Assembly (NCBI RefSeq): GCF_008275125.1
Contig: NZ_CP043473.1
Coordinates: 1-64,000, forward strand
DNA length: 64,000 nucleotides
Reading direction: 5' to 3'
From: Chromobacterium paludis
GTDB lineage: Bacteria; Pseudomonadota; Gammaproteobacteria; Burkholderiales; Chromobacteriaceae
Positions 30,963 through 40,285 of the stretch are shown here, in pieces. The notes beneath the pieces were generated by a model. The model worked only from the letters and a program-made list of their open reading frames with translations, did not search any database and was not told where the DNA came from. Numbering within the stretch: the stretch's first letter is position 1; each line of letters starts with the position of its first letter. A program made the position numbers and the translations under genes.

Positions 30963-32089
30963 GTACGACACAGTTGGACGAATTTCGGCGGCATTGCCGC
31001 GATTTCCTGGCGCAAGCCGCCACGCCGCGGATGGCTCAGTGGGAGGCGCAAGGACGGGTGGACCGTGACTTCTGGGAGCAGGCCGGCGCGGCTGGCCTGC
31101 TGGGCATCGGCGTTAGCCGCGAGCTGGGTGGCCGCGGCGAGAGCGACTTCCGTTACCCCATGATCCTGATCGAGGAACTGATCCGCGCGGGCATGAGCGT
31201 GCCGGGGCTGGTGTCGCACAACGATGTCATCGCCAGCTACATCCTGACCCTGGGCACGCCGGAGCAGAAGCAACGCTGGTTGCCGGCGCTGTGCTCCGGC
31301 CGCGCCATCGGCGCGATCGCGATTACCGAGCCGCACGCCGGTTCCGACGCCAACGAGCTGACGACCCGCGCCGAGCGCCAGGGCGACCGCTATGAGCTGA
31401 ATGGCAGCAAGGCCTATATCACCAACGGCCATAACGCCGATCTGGTGGTGGTGGCGGTGAAGACGGCGGATCCCCAGCGCGGCCAGGGCATCAGCCTGCT
31501 GGTGGCGGAGCGAGGCGCGGAGGGTTTCAGCCGCGGGCCGTTGCGCGCCAAGCTGGGCTGGCATGCCAGCGATACCACCGATCTGTTCTTCGAGCATTGC
31601 CTGCTGCCGGCGGACAACCTGCTGGGGCGGGAGAACCTAGGCAGCTTCTATTTCATGACGGCGATGATACGCGAGCGGCTGAGCATCTCCACCGTGGCGG
31701 TGGCCAGCATGGAAACGGCCTTGGAGCAAACCCTGGCCTATGCCAAGGCGAGAACCGTGTTCGGCCAGCCCGTGGGCAGCTTCCAGCACAACCGCTTCAC
31801 GCTGGCCAAGCTGGATACCGAGATCCGCATCGCCCGCCTGTATCTGGACGACGCCATCACGCGTTTCAATGCCGGCGCGCTCAGCCTGGTGGACGCCGCG
31901 AGGCTCAAGCTATGGGTGACCGAACTGCAGAGCAAGGTCGCGGATCGCTGCCTGCAACTGCACGGCGCTGCCGGCTACATGGGCGAGTCCGGCATTGGCA
32001 AGAACTGGGTCAACAGCCGGGTGCAGCAGATTTACGGCGGCACCAGCGAAGTGCTGCAGGAGCTGATCAGCAAATCGATGGGGCTGTGA
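30959..32089 (+). CDS. Acyl-CoA dehydrogenase-like flavoenzyme (HlmB-like)
   Basis: This 376-residue protein has the full acyl-CoA dehydrogenase layout: an N-terminal helical part, the FAD/substrate motif IGAIAITEPHAGSDANEL, GSKAYITNG, the C-terminal RTVFGQPVGSFQHNRF, and the end segment QQIYGGTSEVLQELISK. In natural-product clusters such enzymes oxidise carrier-bound amino acids, as in pyrrole formation. In the holomycin pathway one is paired with the GMC enzyme. It is coupled to the upstream thioesterase by an ATGA overlap. The direct substrate cannot be read from sequence. Confidence 0.93.
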   Translation: MSTTQLDEFRRHCRDFLAQAATPRMAQWEAQGRVDRDFWEQAGAAGLLGIGVSRELGGRGESDFRYPMILIEELIRAGMSVPGLVSHNDVIASYILTLGTPEQKQRWLPALCSGRAIGAIAITEPHAGSDANELTTRAERQGDRYELNGSKAYITNGHNADLVVVAVKTADPQRGQGISLLVAERGAEGFSRGPLRAKLGWHASDTTDLFFEHCLLPADNLLGRENLGSFYFMTAMIRERLSISTVAVASMETALEQTLAYAKARTVFGQPVGSFQHNRFTLAKLDTEIRIARLYLDDAITRFNAGALSLVDAARLKLWVTELQSKVADRCLQLHGAAGYMGESGIGKNWVNSRVQQIYGGTSEVLQELISKSMGL

Positions 32090-32119
32090 AACGTTGTCGC
32101 AGCCGAAAAGGAGGCGGGC

Positions 32120-32986
32120 ATGACGGACGCTGGTAAGCCGACGCTTTGGCATGGCCGGCCGGGCAGCCTGGCGGAGTGGAGCGTGTCGCTGCAATGGGCC
32201 GAGCTTGAGGGCTGGGACCTGGGGGCGGGCGACGCCGAATGCTTTTTCGAGGCGGATCCGCAAGGCTTCTATCTGGGGTTTGTCGACGGCGAGCCGGCGG
32301 CGGCCATCTCGGTGGTCAATCTGGATGATGGCTACACCCATATGGGCCATTACCTGACGGCGCCGGCGCGCCGGGGCCAAGGTTGGGCGCGCCGCCTGTG
32401 GGAGCAGGCCATCTTGCATGCCGGCACCCGCACCCTGGGCGGCGACGGCATGCCGGCGCAGCTGCATAACTATGCGAAATGGGGATATGAAAGCCATTAC
32501 CGCACCTTGCGCATGAGCGGCGCGCCGACGGCGCGCCTGCCTGCGGCGCCGGGCATCGAGCCGGTATCGGCTGCCAACCTGGAGGAAGCCTGCGGCTATG
32601 ACCAGCAAACCTTGGGCGTGCGGCGCCACGCCATGCTGAGGGGCTGGTTCCTGGGGGCTGGCCGGCGCGGCTGGATCCGACGCGGGGCGGACGGCGGCAT
32701 CGATGGCTTGATCGGGGCGCGGCTGTCCAGCCGAGGTTATCGGCTGGGCCCCTTTTACGCCGAGAACGAAGACGCTAGCCAGACGCTGCTGCGCCAAGCG
32801 CTGGCGTTTGTGCCAGCGGGCGCGGTCTTGACGCTGGATGTGCCGGAAAGCGCGGATGCCTTGATCCGGCAACTGCGGGCGTTGGGGCTGCGCGAGATTT
32901 TTCATACCTTCCGGATTTACCGCGGCGCGCCGCCGCGCGCTCGGGTCGAGCGGATACAGGCCATTGCCTCGCTGGAGCTGGGCTGA
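32120..32986 (+). CDS. GNAT-family acyltransferase (candidate N-acyltransferase of the cluster)
   Basis: This 288-residue protein contains a GNAT domain in its first half. The acetyl-CoA pyrophosphate loop is seen as APARRGQGWARRLWEQAI, preceded by GEPAAAISVVNLDDGYTHMGHYLT. The second half, to HTFRIYRGAPP, resembles the C-terminal extension of two-domain GNAT proteins. AAGGAGG precedes the ATG. In dithiolopyrrolone pathways the last step is N-acylation of the free holothin amine (HlmA role), so I propose that role here by position. A role in self-resistance by acetylation is the main alternative. Confidence 0.75.
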   Translation: MTDAGKPTLWHGRPGSLAEWSVSLQWAELEGWDLGAGDAECFFEADPQGFYLGFVDGEPAAAISVVNLDDGYTHMGHYLTAPARRGQGWARRLWEQAILHAGTRTLGGDGMPAQLHNYAKWGYESHYRTLRMSGAPTARLPAAPGIEPVSAANLEEACGYDQQTLGVRRHAMLRGWFLGAGRRGWIRRGADGGIDGLIGARLSSRGYRLGPFYAENEDASQTLLRQALAFVPAGAVLTLDVPESADALIRQLRALGLREIFHTFRIYRGAPPRARVERIQAIASLELG

Positions 32987-33014
32987 GCTTTTACCAATTT
33001 TCAAGGAGTGATTC

Positions 33015-33533
33015 ATGGATCAGGTTATGGATTCGCCGCTGGCATGCGCGGGCGATCTGGATGAGCAGGCCTTGTTCGATCTTCCCACCCTGTTTGAATG
33101 GATGGGCGGCCGGGAAGCCTTGCGCAATTTGACGGAAACCTTTCACCCCAAGGTATTGAAGGATCCGCTGTTGGCCGAGATGTTCCGCGAGGTGCCGGAC
33201 TTCCACGCCGAGCATCTGGCCATGTGGTTTGAGGAAGTGTTGGGCGGCGAGCCGCGCTACACCAATGAGCGCGGCGGCTTCAAGACCATGATAGGCATGC
33301 ATCGCGGCCGCTCCATCCAACCGGAGCAGCGCAAGCGCTGGGTGGAACTGCTGATGGAGACCGCCGACGAGGTGGGCTTGCCCAGCGATCCTGAGTTCCG
33401 TTCGGCCTTTGCCGCCTATGTCGAGTGGGGCTCGCGCCGCGCGCAGGCCAACTCGCAGCCCGATGCGCCGCCCTCGCGGCGCGAGACCGTGCCGCGCTGG
33501 GGCTGGGGCGAGGCCAAGCCGGGCACGCCTTGA
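33015..33533 (+). CDS. Group 2 truncated hemoglobin (HlmG-like)
   Basis: This is a 172-residue globin of the trHbO type. It opens LPTLFEWMGGREALRNLTETF and has the helix-E/F region HAEHLAMWFEEVLGG. It also has MHRGRSIQPEQRKRWVELLMETADEVGLP, with the proximal-His neighbourhood and the conserved G-helix tryptophan, and ends with the family tail PRWGWGEAKPGTP. A globin of unassigned function is a regular member of holomycin and thiolutin clusters. It may supply O2 or remove peroxide for the flavoenzymes. AAGGAG precedes the ATG. Confidence 0.85.
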   Translation: MDQVMDSPLACAGDLDEQALFDLPTLFEWMGGREALRNLTETFHPKVLKDPLLAEMFREVPDFHAEHLAMWFEEVLGGEPRYTNERGGFKTMIGMHRGRSIQPEQRKRWVELLMETADEVGLPSDPEFRSAFAAYVEWGSRRAQANSQPDAPPSRRETVPRWGWGEAKPGTP

Positions 33534-33605
33534 GCGGGCGCATTGTCGGGAAGAGCCGCGCGGCGGCTTGAGAGGCTGGACGCGCACTAACGCCATGGTA
33601 ATGAA

Positions 33606-34415
33606 ATGAAACGCGAACCCATCAAATTAAACGCAGGCATGATAGGCGACATGGAGGCCTTCTGGCGCCGCATGCGCTGTGGCATCGACGATCTGGAGCG
33701 ATGCGAGCCCATGGTCTTCAGTTGCGTGCAGGCGCTGCTGAGCGAGGCGGGCTGCTTTCCTTCCGCCCTGGCCTGCATGCTATGCGAGCAGTTGTTCCAC
33801 GGGCAGCCGGCGAGCGGACCGCTCAGACGCATGCTGCTGGATACCTTGCTCAGCCATCCGGATATCTGCCAGGCCGCCATGCGCGACTTGGCGGCATCCT
33901 GTGAGCGCGATCCCGCGTCGGACTGCGCCCTGCAAGTCTTCCTGTTCAGCAAGGGCTTTGTCGCCCTGCAGGCGCATCGGGTGGCGCACAAGCTGTGGCG
34001 CGATCGCGAGCAACGCTTCTCGGCCCAGCTGCTGCAGTTGCGCACGTCGATGGCTTGCGGCGTGGACATCCACCCGGCAGCCAGGCTGGGTTGCGGCCTT
34101 TTCCTGGACCATGCCACGGGTTTGGTGATAGGCGAGACCGCGGTGGTGGAAGACGATGTGTCGATACTGCACGACGTGACGCTGGGCGGCACAGGCAAAC
34201 AGCGCGGCGATCGCCATCCCAAGGTCAGGCGCGGGGCGACGCTGTACGCCGGCGCCAAGATACTGGGCAATATCGAGGTGGGGGCCGGCGCGGTCGTGGC
34301 GGCGGGCAGCGTGGTGCTGAAGGATGTGCCGGCCTACGCCACCGTGGCGGGCGTGCCCGCCCGCATTGTCAAGGCGGGGATCATGCCGCCGGCTTTGTCC
34401 GCGCAATTGGCCTAG
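33606..34415 (+). CDS. cysE: Serine O-acetyltransferase (CysE type)
   Basis: SAT makes O-acetylserine, the carbon skeleton for cysteine. The 269-residue protein has the helical N-terminal SATase domain and the left-handed beta-helix of hexapeptide repeats. The motif run DIHPAARLGCG, FLDHATGLVIGETAVV, LHDVTLGGTGK and HPKVRRGATLYAGAKILGNI is characteristic and includes the catalytic His and Asp. A dedicated copy inside a cysteine-consuming NRPS cluster would raise precursor supply. Whether it is insensitive to cysteine feedback cannot be told from sequence alone. Confidence 0.9.
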   Translation: MKREPIKLNAGMIGDMEAFWRRMRCGIDDLERCEPMVFSCVQALLSEAGCFPSALACMLCEQLFHGQPASGPLRRMLLDTLLSHPDICQAAMRDLAASCERDPASDCALQVFLFSKGFVALQAHRVAHKLWRDREQRFSAQLLQLRTSMACGVDIHPAARLGCGLFLDHATGLVIGETAVVEDDVSILHDVTLGGTGKQRGDRHPKVRRGATLYAGAKILGNIEVGAGAVVAAGSVVLKDVPAYATVAGVPARIVKAGIMPPALSAQLA

Positions 34416-34448
34416 CGCCTGGAACGATACGATGAAAAGGAAACACCA

Positions 34449-35021
34449 ATGCAATTGAAGCCAGCAACGGAAGGCCGGCGGCGCATTTTGCTGGGCGCTT
34501 GCGGCTCCGTGGACATTCTGACCCTGCCGCGATATCTGTCGGCGATCAAGACCGGCATAGACTGTGAGCTGACCGTGTTGATGACGAGCAGCGCCCAGGC
34601 TTTTCTGCCGGCTGCCAGCGTGGGCTTGTATGCGGATAGGGTGATAGCGGGAGAGCGGCCGGAGGACTGGCCGACCGATAAGCCCTCTCGCATCGTTGCC
34701 GACCACGACCTGCTGGTTGTGCTGCCCGCCACCGCGCATATGTTGGGGACTGCGGCGCAGGGCGCGGCGCCGAACCGGCTGGCCACGGTCATCCTGGCCT
34801 CCAATTTCCCGGTGCTGTTTTTTCCGGTGATGGGCGCGGTCATGTGGGAAAAGCCGGCCGTGCAGCGCAATGTGCGTCAGCTGCGAGAGGATGGTTACCA
34901 AGTGGTGGAGCCGGTATGGCATGAGAACTACGACGTGTCGCTGGGGCGGATGGTGGGCCATCCCTCGCTGCCCTTGCCGGAACAGGCGGTTGAGCTGATG
35001 CGCGCCAACCTGCGCCGCTGA
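34449..35021 (+). CDS. HFCD-family flavoprotein cysteine decarboxylase (HlmF-like)
   Basis: This 190-residue flavoprotein of the EpiD/Dfp (PPC decarboxylase) family has the FMN-site start RRILLGACGSVDI, the PASANT-like loop LPATAHMLG and the MNxxMW-type motif seen as VMGAVMWEKPAVQRN. These enzymes oxidatively decarboxylate cysteine to an enethiol. In holomycin biosynthesis HlmF does this on the Cys-derived intermediate. The CoaB ligase half of bifunctional Dfp is absent, which argues against coenzyme A synthesis. It is the last gene of the operon and is followed by a strong terminator. Confidence 0.9.
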   Translation: MQLKPATEGRRRILLGACGSVDILTLPRYLSAIKTGIDCELTVLMTSSAQAFLPAASVGLYADRVIAGERPEDWPTDKPSRIVADHDLLVVLPATAHMLGTAAQGAAPNRLATVILASNFPVLFFPVMGAVMWEKPAVQRNVRQLREDGYQVVEPVWHENYDVSLGRMVGHPSLPLPEQAVELMRANLRR

Positions 35022-35030
35022 GCGCAGGAC

Positions 35031-35060
35031 AAAAAAACCGGCGGACACCCGCCGGTTTTT
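35031..35060 (+). terminator. Rho-independent terminator of the NRPS cluster
   Basis: Seven A, then CCGGCGG pairing with CCGCCGG around ACAC, then five T. The symmetry means it may also stop transcription of the convergent DUF2938 gene. Confidence 0.93.
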
Positions 35061-35083
35061 CATTTGCGCCCGCCGCGCGGGGC

Positions 35084-35578
35084 TTACAGCAACCGGGCCA
35101 GCAACAGGGCGGCGAGGTAGAGGCCGACGCCGAAGGACGCGTGCGCGGACAGGCTGCGCAGACGGGCCACATTGGGCTGCGGCGTTTTGCTGGCGGCGAT
35201 GCCCGCGCCCAGGCCGGGCTGCAAAATGAAAAATGGCGCGGCCACGGTGAGCAAGCCGAATCCCAAAGCGGGCAGCAGCGTCGGCGCGATGCGCCACTCC
35301 GGCCCGCACCAGGCCAGCAGCATGGCCGCGAACACGATGCCTATGCCGTAATGCAGCGCCCAGCCTATCGGCGTTTCGCCGGCCACCGGCTCCGCCTTGG
35401 CGATATTCTCGTGGCAAAAGCGTCCGCGCAGCAGATGGCCGCTCCAGCGGCCCACCATGGCGTAGTTCAGCGAGGGAATGTTGAAAAAACGGCGCAGGAA
35501 CCAGGCCCAAAGGTCCATGACCAGCGTTGCGCCTATGCCTAGCGCCAGGGCATGAGTGAAAAAATCTGCAGTCATCAC
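35084..35578 (-). CDS. DUF2938 membrane protein
   Basis: This 164-residue protein has four to five hydrophobic helices. It opens FFTHALALGIGATLVMDLWAWFLRRFF, the DUF2938 signature, followed by WALHYGIGIVFAAMLLAW and APFFILQPGLGAGIAASKTP. The family has no known function. The gene is divergent from an ArsR-rhodanese regulator and convergent with the end of the NRPS operon. A gene beside such a regulator is often its target, so a role in sulfur or thiol handling is possible but unproven. Confidence 0.85.
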   Translation of the reverse strand: MMTADFFTHALALGIGATLVMDLWAWFLRRFFNIPSLNYAMVGRWSGHLLRGRFCHENIAKAEPVAGETPIGWALHYGIGIVFAAMLLAWCGPEWRIAPTLLPALGFGLLTVAAPFFILQPGLGAGIAASKTPQPNVARLRSLSAHASFGVGLYLAALLLARLL

Positions 35579-35713
35579 GGTTTCATCCTTAGTGGGTTAT
35601 TCAGGTGCTTGGCGCCCAATGCATCGCGTCTGATGCTCGCGGCGCGGATTTCAGATATGCTGGCCATGCAACATTCAATTTTTTTATTTAATGATGAATT
35701 GATTGGTTTGTCT

Positions 35714-36343
35714 ATGTCAATATCTGAAATGCATTTAAGGGGCGCCAGGCTGAGCGACTTGGCCGATCTGGCCAAGACTCTGGGCAACAGTCATCGCCTC
35801 CTGCTGCTGGAACACATCGCCGAGGGCGAAAAGACGGTGGAGGCGCTGTCCGACCTGGCCGGCTTGTCGGTGGCGAATGCTTCCCAGCATTTGCAGCAGC
35901 TCAAACGCAGCGGCTTTGTGCAGTCGCGGCGCGAGGGCAAGAATGTGCTGTACCGGCTGGGATCGGGGCCGATCGCCGCCTTGCTGGCCGCGCTGCGCGC
36001 CTGCGCCGAGCATAATCATTCGGAAATCCGCGCCTTGATCGCCGACAGCTTGTGGCAGCAGGACAAGCTTGAGGCGATTTCGCGCGAAGAGCTGCTGCAG
36101 CGCATGCAGGAAACCGAGGTCGTGTTGCTGGACGTGCGCTCAGAAGCCGAGTACGCCGCAGGCCACCTGCCCGGGGCCATCAATATCCCGCTGGACGCGT
36201 TGGAGCAACGCCTGGCGGAAGTGCCGCGCGACCAAGAAGTGGTGGCTTACTGCCGCGGCAATTACTGCGCTTTGTCGAGCAAGGCGGTTGCCATTCTGCG
36301 TGCGCTGGGGCGCAATGCGCGGCAATTGCAGGGCGGCATGTGA
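35714..36343 (+). CDS. ArsR-family regulator fused to a rhodanese domain
   Basis: This is a 209-residue two-domain protein. The ArsR winged helix (about 10-95) includes LAKTLGNSHRLLLLEHIAEGEKTVEALSDL and the recognition region LSVANASQHLQQLKRSGFV. The rhodanese domain (about 120-209) has VLLDVRSEAEYAAGHLPGAINIP and the active loop VAYCRGNYCALSS with two cysteines. ATG 35714 is chosen because the ArsR fold starts directly after it. The longer frame to 35552 is probably leader. Such fusions are thought to sense reactive sulfur or metal and are typically divergent from their target, here DUF2938. It overlaps the PPTase start by one base. Confidence 0.9.
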   Translation: MSISEMHLRGARLSDLADLAKTLGNSHRLLLLEHIAEGEKTVEALSDLAGLSVANASQHLQQLKRSGFVQSRREGKNVLYRLGSGPIAALLAALRACAEHNHSEIRALIADSLWQQDKLEAISREELLQRMQETEVVLLDVRSEAEYAAGHLPGAINIPLDALEQRLAEVPRDQEVVAYCRGNYCALSSKAVAILRALGRNARQLQGGM

Positions 36344-37155
36344 TGCCAGATCGCTCGTCCTGTTTGCGCGATGGGCTGGCTTTGGCCTGGGCGGGGAAAC
36401 TGGCGGATTGCTGGCTGCCGCCGCCGCATGCCCTGGCCGATGGCGCCTGCGCGGGTATTGCCCTGGCAAAGCTGGAGCAGGCTTTGTCCGGGATGGAGCT
36501 GGCCGCCTGGCTGCCGACGGAACTGGCGCGCGCGGCGCGCAAACGCCAGCTGTCTTTTCTGGGCGGGCGGCTGTGCGCCGCGCGCGCCTTGGAGGCCTTG
36601 GCCGTGGCTGATGCGGCAGTGGGGCGCGCCGTGGACGGCTTGCCGCTGTGGCCGACCGGCATGCTCGGCACCCTCACCCATCATGCCGCGGCGGCCTATG
36701 CGGCCGTTGCGCCGGCATCGGCTTATGCCGCGCTGGGCATGGATAGCGAGCGCTTGGCCAGGGACGGCGCGGCGGAAGCCATCCGCGCCGTGTGCTGCAC
36801 GGAGGCCGAACACGCGCGCTGGCTGGCTCGGCGCGAAGACACATTGGTCGAGACGCTGATCTTTTCCGCCAAGGAGGCCGGCTACAAGGCCATTCATCGC
36901 TTGGTGAAGCGATTTGTCGGTTTTGCCGAGTTCGAGGTCACCGCCTTGGACTGGGCCGCGGGCCGTCTGCAACTGTCGCCTGCCGCGGCTAGCGGTCTGC
37001 AGGGCGTGATGCGTCCGTTCGAGGTTCGTTTTCATTGCGCCGACGGCGAAGTGCATACCCTGGTGGCGGAGCGGCAGACGCTCTTCGCGGCGGAGGACGG
37101 GCGCGTATCCGGCATGGCGGCATCCCTTTGCCCGGCGCGGGACCTGGCGGGATAA
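36343..37155 (+). CDS. 4'-phosphopantetheinyl transferase (EntD/Sfp type)
   Basis: This 270-residue enzyme transfers phosphopantetheine from CoA to carrier proteins. Visible motifs are LTHHAAAAYAAVAP, ALGMDSERLA (Mg-binding Asp), and the signature IFSAKEAGYKAIHRLVKRFVGF, the K-E-x3-K-x variant of the family. ATG 36343 overlaps the regulator stop. A GTG three bases earlier is less likely. Being 1.3 kb from the NRPS it is the likely activator of PCP Ser1064, though it may serve other synthetases of the cell as well. Confidence 0.9.
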   Translation: MPDRSSCLRDGLALAWAGKLADCWLPPPHALADGACAGIALAKLEQALSGMELAAWLPTELARAARKRQLSFLGGRLCAARALEALAVADAAVGRAVDGLPLWPTGMLGTLTHHAAAAYAAVAPASAYAALGMDSERLARDGAAEAIRAVCCTEAEHARWLARREDTLVETLIFSAKEAGYKAIHRLVKRFVGFAEFEVTALDWAAGRLQLSPAAASGLQGVMRPFEVRFHCADGEVHTLVAERQTLFAAEDGRVSGMAASLCPARDLAG

Positions 37156-37180
37156 AAAATGCCCGCGGCAGGGCGCGGGC
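37154..37180 (-). terminator. Rho-independent terminator of groESL2
   Basis: On the minus strand GCCCGCG pairs with CGCGGGC around CCCTGC and is followed by ATTTTTT. It lies 31 bases after the groEL2 stop. Confidence 0.85.
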
Positions 37181-37210
37181 CAAGGAGTGAAAGAGGACCA
37201 GGTTGGCGGA

Positions 37211-39173
<1,963 letters not shown>

Positions 39174-39292
39174 ATCAATCTCCTGTGCGATTCAGATCAT
39201 GGGAAACGGTAGGTGACGCCGGCAGGCAGAGGGCGCGCTAAGCCCCGCGCTTGCCGGCTATATGCAGCCTGAGTGGCTGACGGATGACGAGG

Positions 39293-39318
39293 TAAGGGCA
39301 GGCCGAAAACTTTTCAAG
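39293..39318 (-). promoter_or_regulatory. Sigma-32-like promoter of groESL2
   Basis: The minus strand reads CTTGAAA (39318-39312), 13 bases, then CCCTTA (39298-39293), close to the sigma-32 consensus. The start of groES2 is about 120 bases further on. I searched the 170-base gap for the CIRCE words TTAGCACTC and GAGTGCTAA and found neither. Confidence 0.5.
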
Positions 39319-39342
39319 AGGTTTTTTTCAGAAAAAATGCGA

Positions 39343-39969
39343 CTAAAAAATGAGGCGCTCGACGCGGCCGAAGCGGTACACGGTCCGGGCCGCCTTGCCG
39401 CCGCGGCAGACGCGCGGCGCCAGCGGGCAAGGGGGCGGGCGCAGCCCGGCCTCGCCCAGGGTGTCGTCCTCGGCCAGCTCGCGCCAGATTCCGCCGTGCA
39501 CCGGCCGGAACTGCCAGGAAACATAACCGCGGCGGGCCGCCAGCCGCATCAGTTCCGGGCCGTCGGGCGCCTCCGCCACCACGCTTTCCTGGCCGTCGAT
39601 GGCCGGCCAGTCGCCAAAAGCCTGGCGGCAGGCCAGCGCCTCTGCCGCCGCTGCTCCCACGGTGTTACAGCCGCGCCGCTCCTCGCGCAGCAGGCTCCAG
39701 GCGCCCAGTTGCCAGGCCGCGTCCAGCACCTCTTCTTCCACCCGTGATAGCGCGCGCCATCTGCGCGTCAGCTGCAAGGCCGATGCTGGCACCTGGCGGA
39801 GCGCGGACGGCTCCGCTGGCGCTCGGCCGGGATTGGGCGCGCGGAAACCATGCCAATGCAGCATCAGCAGCAGCGGCGTATCGGGCAAGGGAACCACGCT
39901 GAGGCTGACGGCGAACAAGGGCAGCCGCATGTGGCGGACTTGGGCGGTAACGGTATCGAACAGCTCCAT
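39343..39969 (-). CDS. Hypothetical protein at the end of the stress operon
   Basis: I do not recognise this 208-residue protein. It starts MELFDTVTAQVRHMRLPLFAVSLSVVPLPDTPLL. It has no signal peptide or clear membrane helix and is rich in Arg, Ala and Trp. The longer frame reaching 40398 is ignored because GGAGGG lies 5 bases before ATG 39969. It sits 88 bases after the TIGR02450 gene, on the same strand as the photolyase/lipid operon, and may belong to it. Its end lies just beyond the groESL2 promoter region. Confidence 0.7.
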   Translation of the reverse strand: MELFDTVTAQVRHMRLPLFAVSLSVVPLPDTPLLLMLHWHGFRAPNPGRAPAEPSALRQVPASALQLTRRWRALSRVEEEVLDAAWQLGAWSLLREERRGCNTVGAAAAEALACRQAFGDWPAIDGQESVVAEAPDGPELMRLAARRGYVSWQFRPVHGGIWRELAEDDTLGEAGLRPPPCPLAPRVCRGGKAARTVYRFGRVERLIF

Positions 39970-40057
39970 GGCGACCCTCCATGACAATGGACGAGCAGGC
40001 ATGCTTAAACGATAAAAACAATGGCGGGGCGGCGCAAGCGCCAGCCTTGAGAGGCGA

Positions 40058-40285
40058 TTATTTCCAACCCTGCAGCCATTGGCCCGCGTCGCGCAGCGCC
40101 TGCCATGGCATGGTTTGCCGGCGCCGGGTGTAGACCGCCTCCAGCGTGATCGTTTCCACCGCGGCGTCCGGCGCCGGGCGGCCCAGCGCCACCACCAGAA
40201 AGTGTTTCTCCTTGTCGCGCGGCGCGGCGGCGGTCCACTTGCTGAGCAGCAATTTTTCCGGGTTGAGCCGTCTAGTTGTCGCCAC
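40058..40285 (-). CDS. TIGR02450 family small protein
   Basis: This 75-residue protein carries the conserved start NPEKLLLSKWTAAAPRDKEKHFLVV, which defines the tryptophan-rich TIGR02450 (DUF2389) family, also with LEAVYTRR and a final WQALRDAGQWLQGWK. The function is unknown. Family members often sit next to photolyase or lipocalin genes. Its start overlaps the lipocalin stop by 14 bases. Confidence 0.9.
   Translation of the reverse strand: MATTRRLNPEKLLLSKWTAAAPRDKEKHFLVVALGRPAPDAAVETITLEAVYTRRRQTMPWQALRDAGQWLQGWK

Noticed and set aside
25301..35021. Siderophore (pyochelin or yersiniabactin-like) cluster because of the Cy domain and cysteine code
   Set aside because: There is no salicylate or aryl-acid loading module, no second Cy module, no TonB receptor and no reductase. 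The GMC, ACAD, globin and decarboxylase set fits dithiolopyrrolones far better.
34449..35021. Flavoprotein as coenzyme A biosynthesis enzyme CoaBC/Dfp
   Set aside because: Only the decarboxylase-type domain is present and it lies in the NRPS operon. The CoaB ligase half is missing.
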